Shown one piece after another: positions 1 to 6,420 of a stretch of DNA of 8,353 nt. The translations under genes and the position numbers were made by a program. The notes beneath the pieces were generated by a model, which ran no database searches, had not been told where the DNA came from, and was given only the letters and a program-made list of their open reading frames with translations. This DNA comes from Spirochaetota bacterium (GTDB lineage Bacteria; Spirochaetota; B62-G9), in contig JALXDB010000066.1 of the NCBI GenBank assembly GCA_026990615.1, positions 1-8,353 on the forward strand, read 5' to 3'. Position 1 is the stretch's first letter; every line of letters begins with the position of its first letter.

Positions 1-252
1 AGAGCACACACCCTGTAATGATAGGCGAAACTCATTAACCTGATTAAAATGTCTTTTCATTTTGTCTGTAATTATTTTTGTAAGGCCAATACCTGATTTT
101 GAATTTTAGTTTAAAAAATACATAATTTTAAGTTTTCAATACGATAAAAATGGCGTGTAATACATTATGAATTAATATTTAAAAACTCATGTTTTATCCG
201 AAGGTATGTTGAACCAATTGAAGCTGTTATTTGGTAATTAAAAATGAAAATT
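1..252. other. AT-rich gene-free stretch at left edge
   Basis: I see no convincing coding region here. The longest ATG-started frames are only about 15 codons, and stops are frequent in all frames. There is no tRNA-like cloverleaf and no CRISPR-type repeat. It lies downstream of the glutamate dehydrogenase gene, beyond its terminator. It may be the 3' flank of a gene lying further left. Confidence 0.6.
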
Positions 253-285
253 AAAAAGGCCTCTCAATCCGAGAGGCCTTTTATC
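253..285 (-). terminator. Rho-independent terminator of the glutamate dehydrogenase gene, probably bidirectional
   Basis: This is a perfect inverted repeat. AAAAGGCCTCTC (254-265) pairs with GAGAGGCCTTTT (271-282) around a 5-nt loop (266-270). On the minus strand the GC-rich stem is followed by a run of five T, 11 nt past the stop codon of the glutamate dehydrogenase gene. The flanking A run before the stem and T run after it are symmetrical. The same hairpin could therefore stop transcription entering from the left on the plus strand. Confidence 0.93.
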
Positions 286-295
286 TTGCCTTGTT

Positions 296-1549
296 TTACA
301 CCCAACCTCTTAGTTTCATTGCCTGTGCTACCCTGGAAACGGCAACCATATATGCACCAATTCTGTTGTTCACGTTGTTTTCCTTGGCCATTTCATAAAC
401 ATCTTTAAAGGCCTTGGTCATCTTTGTATCAAGTCTCTTATGAACCTCTTCCTCTTCCCAGTAGAAGTTGTAAAGATTCTGTACATACTCAAAGTACGAT
501 ACTGTTACTCCACCGGCATTGCACAGAAAATCGGGGAGTACGAATACGTTGTTTTTGAATAATATTTCATCAGCCTCAGGAGTGGTAGGCCCATTTGCGA
601 GCTCAGCAACGATTTTTGCCTTTATCCTGCCAGCGTTTTCAGAAGTAATCTGGTTTTCTATTGCCGAGGGAGCAAGAATATCTACATCAAGTTCAAGCAA
701 TTCCTTGTTTGTAATTGATTCCGCATTCGGGAAGTTGGCAAGACTTCCGTTTTTAAGTTTGTAATCTACAAGAGCCTGTGGATCAAGGCCATCTGGATTG
801 TAAAGACCGCCTTTCGAGTCTGAAACTGCTACAACTTTAATTCCGTAAAGTTCTTTTGCGAGAAGAGCTGCGTACTGGCCTGCGTTACCAAAGCCCTGAA
901 TTGCTATTGTTGCATTGCTCAGGTCGATGTTTAGTACCTTTGCCGCCTCTCTTATAACGTACATTGCTCCTCTGGCCGTTGCATCTCCTCTTCCCTTGGA
1001 TCCACCCAGTTCCAGAGGTTTCCCCGTTATCATTCCTGGAACATTGTAGCCTTTTAATTTGCTATACTCATCAACCATCCATGCCATTATCTGCGGGGTA
1101 GTATAAACATCCGGAGCAGGAATATCCTTTTCTGGACCTAAAATTCTTCCGACGGCGTCAATGTACCCGCGGCTCAACCTCTCAAGTTCTCCTTCTGACA
1201 TCTCTTTAGGATTGCAGATTACTCCACCTTTACCACCGCCAAGTGGGATATCCACAACTGCGCATTTCCAGGTCATCCATGCAGCAAGAGCTCTAACTGT
1301 ATCGATAGTTTCAAGTGGATGAAATCTGATTCCGCCTTTCGTGGGTCCTCTTGCATCGTTGTACTGTACTCTGAATCCATGAAAAACCTTTACAGTACCG
1401 TCATCCATCTTTACCGGAATTGTAACGTGAAGTTCTCTCATCGGCCATCTTAAAAGTTCATGGGTAGCCTCATCAAGATTCAACTTGGCCGCGGCCTCGT
1501 CCAGCTGCTTTTGAGCAATCTCAAAGGGGTTCAAAGTTTCCTGGGCCAT
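296..1549 (-). CDS. gdhA: Glutamate dehydrogenase (Glu/Leu/Phe/Val dehydrogenase family), probably catabolic and NAD-preferring
   Basis: This 417-residue cytosolic enzyme interconverts glutamate with 2-oxoglutarate plus ammonia. Its length is typical of the compact hexameric bacterial and archaeal GDHs. The N-terminal dimerisation/substrate domain carries the family motifs: K71 in KGGIR, K95 in TWKCAV, the catalytic lysine K107 in GGGKGG, and D147 in PAPDV. The Rossmann domain begins near residue 182 and has GFGNAG at 219-224. The acidic residue D244 (SDSKGG) after the second strand fits NAD preference, but cofactor choice is inference. [16 protein letters not shown] sequence ([12 protein letters not shown]) lies near the C terminus. 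The ATG is favoured by a TAAGGAGGA ribosome binding site just upstream. The gene is monocistronic in this window, with its own promoter and terminator, and divergent from the 1347-residue gene. Family assignment is very secure. Confidence 0.97.
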   Translation of the reverse strand: MAQETLNPFEIAQKQLDEAAAKLNLDEATHELLRWPMRELHVTIPVKMDDGTVKVFHGFRVQYNDARGPTKGGIRFHPLETIDTVRALAAWMTWKCAVVDIPLGGGKGGVICNPKEMSEGELERLSRGYIDAVGRILGPEKDIPAPDVYTTPQIMAWMVDEYSKLKGYNVPGMITGKPLELGGSKGRGDATARGAMYVIREAAKVLNIDLSNATIAIQGFGNAGQYAALLAKELYGIKVVAVSDSKGGLYNPDGLDPQALVDYKLKNGSLANFPNAESITNKELLELDVDILAPSAIENQITSENAGRIKAKIVAELANGPTTPEADEILFKNNVFVLPDFLCNAGGVTVSYFEYVQNLYNFYWEEEEVHKRLDTKMTKAFKDVYEMAKENNVNNRIGAYMVAVSRVAQAMKLRGWV

Positions 1550-1553
1550 CTCT

Positions 1554-1562
1554 TCCTCCTTA
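1554..1562 (-). promoter_or_regulatory. Ribosome binding site of the glutamate dehydrogenase gene
   Basis: On the minus strand TAAGGAGGA lies directly before the ATG at 1549, with a short AG-rich spacer. It is a near-perfect anti-SD match and supports the chosen start. Confidence 0.9.
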
Positions 1563-1615
1563 AATAGATATTTGATTGTATAGATATTTAAATGTATAAT
1601 AAACTACTACCATAA

Positions 1616-1644
1616 ACAATAACATAAATCATACTATTTGTCAA
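1616..1644 (-). promoter_or_regulatory. Sigma70-type promoter of the glutamate dehydrogenase gene
   Basis: On the minus strand a perfect -35 box TTGACA (1639-1644) is separated by 17 bp from TATTGT (1616-1621), a 4/6 match to the -10 consensus. It predicts a 5' leader of roughly 60 nt before the ATG. Its -35 region shares a 12-base identity, TTGACAAATAGT, with the promoter of the M24 gene at 6325. Confidence 0.65.
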
Positions 1645-1710
1645 AGAATTGATTAATAAAGAATTAAATATTTTTTCCAGTAGCTCTATTAAAAATATTG
1701 ATTATAATGT

Positions 1711-1752
1711 TTGTTAAAGAAAAATATACTTATATTATGTTTAAAATATAAT
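1711..1752 (+). promoter_or_regulatory. Candidate promoter of the 1347-residue gene (two alternatives)
   Basis: Two overlapping possibilities are visible. TTGTTA (1711-1716) with a 16-bp spacer to TATTAT (1733-1738) would start transcription near 1745. A perfect TATAAT (1747-1752) lacks a good -35 at the proper distance; it would start near 1759 and leave a leader of only about a dozen bases. The stretch is extremely AT-rich, so chance matches are likely. Confidence 0.35.
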
Positions 1753-1768
1753 GGTAAGCGGTAATTAG
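1751..1768 (+). other. In-frame five-codon micro-ORF ahead of the large gene
   Basis: An ATG at 1751 opens MVSGN followed by TAG at 1766-1768. It is in the same frame as the ATG at 1772, one codon (TTT) further on. The TAG sets the earliest possible start of the large protein at 1772. Translation of the micro-ORF followed by re-initiation would be one way to load ribosomes, since no proper Shine-Dalgarno sequence precedes 1772. It may equally be chance. Confidence 0.25.
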
Positions 1769-1771
1769 TTT

Positions 1772-4700
1772 ATGTTTAAACTTGACCAACCTATAACATT
1801 AGAAGATATCAAAAATCCTGAATTCGTGGATAAACTTTCAAATTTCATCCACAATGGAATAGACTACTATCTTTTGCTTTCTTATATAAGACCGCGAACA
1901 GAAAAGCCGGTTATCGAACTTGTCAATTATAATATGGCCTCCGGTTCTAAAGAGGGCTACTACAACGCTTCGGTTACAATCAGGGAAAAAGGCGAGAAAT
2001 ACACCGGACATGCCCATGAGATAAAGGGACTTGTAAATGCAGCCATCACTGCAGCTCTCAAGGCAATTCCCCATGAAAACATAGAGTTGAGCGAGAGAAA
2101 TGCGGTTGAAATAAGGATGGTTTCTCCTACAGTAGAGGGCCTTATAGAGGTAATTATAAGGCTTGTGGATAAATCAACTGGTCAGACTTATGTCGGATCA
2201 TTTACCGGGTATGATATTATGGGGGCATGTGTTCATGCCTTTGTGGATGCTGTTAACCAGATTTTAAATCCGGAGGTAAGATCTCATGGATTGTACAGGT
2301 CTTTCGTTAATTTGATTGAAGACCCTGCAACGCACCGTGTTATTGAATTAAAGAACGGTAAAATTTACTTCAAAGACAGCAAGGTAAGCAACACTGACAT
2401 TAGAGCTGTATTTTTTCTTTTAAGGGCTATTAAAGGAAGGCAGAGTGATGTAAAGATTTACGAGATTCTTGTCGAGATAGTTTTTCAAACTATCCTTAAA
2501 AATATGGGTTTTGCTCCTGCTTCTATTATTACCAAGACCCTTGAAAGCCAGGGCTACGCGCGTGAAAATTCATGGAAACTTTTAAGGGAGTATATAAAGG
2601 ATGAAAGAACAGAAATTGAGATTCTTAACCATTTCGGTCATTTTTCTTACCTTGTAGATGCGGTTGATAATCTTGGTTACGACAATTCCAAGAAGCTCCT
2701 GGATATGCTTTCTCCCACAATACTGGATGATTTTTTCAAGAGATCGGAAAATATCTCGGCAAGGCTGATAATGAAAAATAAAATAAGGGAGTTCGCGAAG
2801 ATAATTGAGTCTCTGGATGTGGGGTATATAGAAAAGTTGTACAGTAACTATCAGAACCTGATAAAAAACAATCTGGAAGATGTTATCAATGGTATGAGGC
2901 TCTCCTTCAGTACGTATCCGAGGCGATCGTATCTCGACTATTTAATTGATCTGAATCCTGAGGTAGTAAAGAACAGATTGAACTACCTTCTGGAAGACAC
3001 ACGGCTCATAGGTAGAGAAGAGTTTTTTAATGCCTGCAGAAATAATTTTACAGAGGCAATGGATATCCTGCTTTCAGATGAGTTTATCCCTACGGTCAAT
3101 AAGTTTCTGGCCCTGACAAAGGGGGATCTATCCTACCTGCGCAACGATTTTCGCGAGATGTTTTCCAGAAATCCCCAGTATGCCTTTAATCTCGTGAAAA
3201 AGTTGATGGAGACAAGAATATCCAGAATTGAATCTTTGATGAAAAGGTATCATCTGAAGATACCCCTTAGAAATATGCCGGATTTTCTTGACAATGTCAG
3301 ACTCTCTTTTAGTCAGGATACGATATGCAACTACTGTGAATCCAATGCCCTTAATATTGTGATAAATGGAAATGACGTTGCTTCTAAAGTTGTTAAGCAG
3401 TGGAAATTGCATCCGGATCCAACAGGTATCCCCCAGTTGCTGGGCGGTAATATAGTTTTTAACGGGTTTGAGAGCCTTGCAACTGTAAAAAAGCTGGTAA
3501 ATGAGCGGGAGCTTGATAATCTAATCGAAATCCACAACAGCGGTTTGACGGATACGTTTCATAAAATAGGACAAAAAAATGAATACAGGGGGCCTTATCC
3601 TGATAAACCTGCACTCCACAGAAATAAAAGGGGAATTACCATTGAGAGAGAGGCCATCAGGCAGCATATTGACGGTTTTACTGTAATAACTACAGGATAC
3701 GGAATTAATATAAATGCAGAAACTCCAATAAGCATGGTTACAGATGAGACTCTTAATATAAGCGGAAGGTATATATCGGCATTTGGAATTGGAATAAAGG
3801 TTCATGATGTTTTCGATATAAATGATAACTACTTTGGAAGTAGAATATCACTTTTTACATACAATCCCTATTCGAAGAAGCTCAAAACTATCAGGATACT
3901 GTCAAAAAATGAGGCAAGAGATCTGAATTTTATTCTGCAGTTTGAGAACCTGTACAGCATAATCTTCCGGATAGCCTCGGCTATAACCGATGAATACACT
4001 AAAAATCCTGATAGATTTGAACAGGAGGAGATCAATCCTTTTTTCAGTGAAAAGATTAAAAAGGCCATTTATGAGGGCAAAGATCCCTTTTACTACTTTA
4101 AGCCCCATAATTTAAGGTATTTTATTCTTGAGAGGGTTGTTGATTACCTTAAGAAAAGGGGGGCTTTTAGCGAGTACCTCTACCAGTTCTATCCTTTCTT
4201 TACAAAAAAACCTATCGAGTATTATAACGTTACTTACCACTGGTTGAGACCTCACGAACTGATAAAGGAGAAGATACTTTATTTTTATAAGTTGAAAAGG
4301 GAGAGGATAAGGGAGTACAGCACTTCAGATTCATGGACACTTGTAGTTCCAAAACCCAAAAAAATCGATTTTGGAACCTACCATTTAAAGGAAGATGAGT
4401 ACGTTGGTACCATGGAGACAAACATTCCGGAATATTTTAGGGGTATTACCTTTACAGGGATTATTGTTAAAAATAGATTTTTCCTGATATACAGGGTTTA
4501 TAAAAGGGGAATATGCGAGTCCGAGCATTGTATTTCAGAGGAGGAACTCTTTGAAGTGTTATTTATGACAAATAAGTCCTTTGAAAAACTCGCCCAGCTG
4601 GCAGATGGTATGAAGGAGATTAGAAAGGTTGATTTCTTCAACAAAACTATATTTATGGGCACAAAGAGTGTACTTGGTTTAAATGTTCACTTTTATGTCA

Positions 4701-5815
4701 TATCCGATAAGTCATACATTAAAAACAGTGCAGCTTATTTTACTGGTGAAACAATTTTAAAGGGCAGTGTTATATCCAGCAGCGTTCCGACAATCGGACG
4801 TTTGAATGTTATAAAGAATTACTGGGATTTAAGCACCGTTCAGGAAAACGATATAGTTGTTGTTCATGAGCTGCTCCCCGATGTGATAATAGATTTGAAT
4901 AAGATAAATGGGCTTATAGTTGAGGTCGGGGGGCGAGGGTCCCATAGTGCTATAATAACAAATGCAAAGGGAATAGGATTGCTTCTTCACGAAGAAGCTG
5001 TGAGACTTCTGGAGCCCTATGACGGCAAATGGGTTAAGTTCGATGCCCATATAGGAGAGGTGAGAATTGTAAATAAATCGGAGAAAATCTACAGAGGGGA
5101 ACCCATCAGAGGAGAGGTGGTTATTCCCGGCAAGATAATTGAAAAGGTTAGATACGAAGAGAAGATTGAACCGAACGAGACAACCGAGGATTATATACTG
5201 TTGACTTCTACTTTTAATGAGAGTCTTATTAGATTTTTTAGTGATTCAAGATTGAAGGGCATTATAAGCGAAAGGGGTGGCAGGCTTGCCCAGATTGCAA
5301 ACTTTGCAAGGTCCTTTTTATCCATACCGATTATGACTGGGTTTGACCACTGGGTAAAAACTCCTTTGAGGGAGATAATAGAGGATGGAATGATAGTGCA
5401 ACTCGATGCTGAAAATGGATTTGTAACTTCTCCCCCTGAAATAATTGGAAACACGGATTACTACTATACTCCTGGAGATATTGCTAGTGCCTCTATAATT
5501 GATAAAGATGGAAACGAAATTTTTCTGCATCCAAAGGATATAGATGAGATGACAAAGAGGTATATAGATGATTTCTCTGTTGTCCTTTCTCCTTATACCC
5601 CCCCTGAAGAACTAAGAAAGTATATGGACCATCCCTACAGGGAGCTTCGAATCGCTGTCGCCAAACATGAAAACTGTACATTTGATATTCTTAAGCATCT
5701 TGCAAAGGACAAGAGTAGAACTCTGAGGCGAATTGTGAGGGAAGTAACGATCAACAGTAAAAAGTTGAGTAATGAACAGAAAAGGGAAATACTATCCATT
5801 CTCGAAGTAAAATAA
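1772..5815 (+). CDS. Large multidomain protein: LeuA-type regulatory domain, unassigned core, two PEP-mobile (swivelling) domains, LRV-like tail
   Basis: This 1347-residue protein is probably cytosolic; I see no signal peptide or membrane segment. Residues about 62-168 resemble the two beta-beta-beta-alpha units of the isopropylmalate/citramalate synthase allosteric domain, with YTGHAHEIKGLVNAA and YVGSFTGYDIMGACVHAFV as key stretches. No catalytic TIM barrel precedes it. Residues about 170-500 look helical and 505-990 mixed; I recognise no family there. Residues about 1000-1100 form a PEP-utilising-enzyme mobile domain with GGRGSHSAI, the phosphohistidine candidate being H1058, and a typical ending DGKWVKFDAHIGEV. 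Residues about 1112-1222 repeat that fold as GGRLAQIAN, with Q1174 in place of the histidine. Residues about 1276-1345 resemble LRV repeats (ELRIAVAKHENCTFDILKHLAKDKS). I see no ATP-grasp domain or PEP barrel. CNYC (519-522) could bind metal, but this is weak. The start is bounded by an in-frame TAG at 1766 and has a poor Shine-Dalgarno sequence. The CDS is secure; the overall function is unknown, with a sensor-linked phosphotransfer protein as the inferred role. Confidence 0.9.
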   Translation: MFKLDQPITLEDIKNPEFVDKLSNFIHNGIDYYLLLSYIRPRTEKPVIELVNYNMASGSKEGYYNASVTIREKGEKYTGHAHEIKGLVNAAITAALKAIPHENIELSERNAVEIRMVSPTVEGLIEVIIRLVDKSTGQTYVGSFTGYDIMGACVHAFVDAVNQILNPEVRSHGLYRSFVNLIEDPATHRVIELKNGKIYFKDSKVSNTDIRAVFFLLRAIKGRQSDVKIYEILVEIVFQTILKNMGFAPASIITKTLESQGYARENSWKLLREYIKDERTEIEILNHFGHFSYLVDAVDNLGYDNSKKLLDMLSPTILDDFFKRSENISARLIMKNKIREFAKIIESLDVGYIEKLYSNYQNLIKNNLEDVINGMRLSFSTYPRRSYLDYLIDLNPEVVKNRLNYLLEDTRLIGREEFFNACRNNFTEAMDILLSDEFIPTVNKFLALTKGDLSYLRNDFREMFSRNPQYAFNLVKKLMETRISRIESLMKRYHLKIPLRNMPDFLDNVRLSFSQDTICNYCESNALNIVINGNDVASKVVKQWKLHPDPTGIPQLLGGNIVFNGFESLATVKKLVNERELDNLIEIHNSGLTDTFHKIGQKNEYRGPYPDKPALHRNKRGITIEREAIRQHIDGFTVITTGYGININAETPISMVTDETLNISGRYISAFGIGIKVHDVFDINDNYFGSRISLFTYNPYSKKLKTIRILSKNEARDLNFILQFENLYSIIFRIASAITDEYTKNPDRFEQEEINPFFSEKIKKAIYEGKDPFYYFKPHNLRYFILERVVDYLKKRGAFSEYLYQFYPFFTKKPIEYYNVTYHWLRPHELIKEKILYFYKLKRERIREYSTSDSWTLVVPKPKKIDFGTYHLKEDEYVGTMETNIPEYFRGITFTGIIVKNRFFLIYRVYKRGICESEHCISEEELFEVLFMTNKSFEKLAQLADGMKEIRKVDFFNKTIFMGTKSVLGLNVHFYVISDKSYIKNSAAYFTGETILKGSVISSSVPTIGRLNVIKNYWDLSTVQENDIVVVHELLPDVIIDLNKINGLIVEVGGRGSHSAIITNAKGIGLLLHEEAVRLLEPYDGKWVKFDAHIGEVRIVNKSEKIYRGEPIRGEVVIPGKIIEKVRYEEKIEPNETTEDYILLTSTFNESLIRFFSDSRLKGIISERGGRLAQIANFARSFLSIPIMTGFDHWVKTPLREIIEDGMIVQLDAENGFVTSPPEIIGNTDYYYTPGDIASASIIDKDGNEIFLHPKDIDEMTKRYIDDFSVVLSPYTPPEELRKYMDHPYRELRIAVAKHENCTFDILKHLAKDKSRTLRRIVREVTINSKKLSNEQKREILSILEVK

Positions 5816-5875
5816 TAGTTAAATAGAAGTCATATTGTAATTAAATGGGCCTGATTCGAATTTAAATATAAAAGT

Positions 5876-5900
5876 ATAGTGAGTTACACGCTATTTTTAT
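5876..5900 (+). terminator. Weak candidate terminator of the 1347-residue gene
   Basis: ATAGTG (5876-5881) pairs with CGCTAT (5889-5894), one pair being a wobble, around a 7-nt loop. A T-run follows at 5894-5898, about 60 bp past the stop codon. The stem is short and AT-rich, so efficiency is doubtful. Confidence 0.4.
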
Positions 5901-5952
5901 AGTATTGAAAATATAACATTAGTTTTTGATTTTAAATCGCAAACTCTGTATT

Positions 5953-6008
5953 GGTTTAATTAATTCGGGGTGGAAAGTGCCCGGCCCTGCCTGAAAACTA
6001 ATTTAACC
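5953..6008. repeat. 56-bp imperfect palindrome with GC-rich core
   Basis: The arms GGTTTAATTAATT (5953-5965) and AACTAATTTAACC (5996-6008) are complementary at 11 of 13 positions. They enclose a strikingly GC-rich core (5966-5993) in a very AT-rich region. Inside the core CGGG (5966-5969) can pair with CCCG (5980-5983). The element could be a structured RNA, a remnant of a small mobile palindrome, or a transcription-halting hairpin. I do not recognise it as a known riboswitch. Confidence 0.4.
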
Positions 6009-6119
6009 TTATATCATTTAAAATTATTTTTAATGAACAGATCTGTGGTTTAAATAGATGTTTGTCTTAAGCAAAGTCTAAAATTGCCATTAAGATTTAA
6101 ATTGTTTATGCAGCAGGTT

Positions 6120-6145
6120 CTTTTTATATAAACTTTTTATATAAA
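6120..6145. repeat. Perfect 13-bp tandem repeat
   Basis: CTTTTTATATAAA occurs twice with no gap (6120-6132 and 6133-6145). Each copy contains the perfect 10-bp palindrome TTTATATAAA. It lies about 180 bp upstream of the M24 promoter. A DNA-bending tract or repeated binding site is possible, but so is simple slippage in AT-rich DNA. Confidence 0.6.
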
Positions 6146-6324
6146 ACCGGAAAAGCTTTCAATAAATGTTTGATAGTAAAGCATATAGAGTTTTTTAGGT
6201 CCTCTGTAGGGATATTCTGCTTAAATATTATAGGGCTGTGTTTATATCATGTGATTATATCAATAAAAACAGTTATAGAAAACCAGCCAGGCGTTTTGGA
6301 ATTCTAAATAAAGTACTGGATAAT

Positions 6325-6353
6325 TTGACAAATAGTTTGAATATATGTAAAAT
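6325..6353 (+). promoter_or_regulatory. Sigma70-type promoter of the M24-M20 operon
   Basis: A perfect TTGACA (6325-6330) is followed after 17 bp by TAAAAT (6348-6353), a 5/6 match to the -10 consensus. Transcription would start near 6360 and give a leader of about 60 nt. This is the best promoter in the window. It shares TTGACAAATAGT and similar spacer sequence with the glutamate dehydrogenase promoter. Confidence 0.8.
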
Positions 6354-6408
6354 AATTGTACTTAGTAATTTACTGTAATTAATAAACTATTATTTTTGTT
6401 TTTTAAAA

Positions 6409-6417
6409 AAGGAGGAA
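6409..6417 (+). promoter_or_regulatory. Ribosome binding site of the M24 gene
   Basis: AAGGAGGAA sits just before the ATG at 6421 with normal spacing. It is nearly identical to the site of the glutamate dehydrogenase gene and fixes the start codon. Confidence 0.9.
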
Positions 6418-6420
6418 GGC

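Larger units (their letters stand above)
5816..6420. other. 605-bp AT-rich intergenic region
   Basis: No convincing gene is found between the large gene and the M24 gene. Supported or plausible contents are a weak terminator hairpin (5876-5898), a GC-cored imperfect palindrome (5953-6008), a 10-bp palindrome ACAGATCTGT (6037-6046), a perfect 13-bp tandem repeat (6120-6145), overlapping ATCA/TGAT half-sites (6246-6262) and the promoter of the M24 gene (6325-6353). One open frame (6199-6378) lacks an ATG and shows no protein-like pattern. No tRNA or riboswitch that I can name is present. Confidence 0.6.

Noticed and set aside
519..764. 81-codon open frame on the plus strand inside the glutamate dehydrogenase gene
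   Set aside because: It is the complement of a highly conserved enzyme sequence, has no ribosome binding site, and its product has low-complexity Ser-rich sequence.
3128..4108. Several 66-94 codon minus-strand frames within the 1347-residue gene
   Set aside because: They mirror a continuous plus-strand gene with coherent domains, overlap one another, and lack ribosome binding sites.
4769..5071. Assignment of the large protein as PEP synthase or PPDK
   Set aside because: Only the swivelling domain matches; no PPDK_N ATP-grasp motifs or PEP-binding barrel are visible, and the rest of the protein differs.
5953..6008. Possible riboswitch such as preQ1-I, because of the AAAACTAA stretch after a GC-rich hairpin
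   Set aside because: The conserved preQ1 loop and pseudoknot sequences are missing, and the next gene starts over 400 bp downstream and is not a queuosine gene.
6199..6378. Open frame of about 60 codons just upstream of the M24 gene
   Set aside because: No ATG start, only a weak GTG at 6238. It covers the best promoter in the window, and its translation shows no recognisable pattern.
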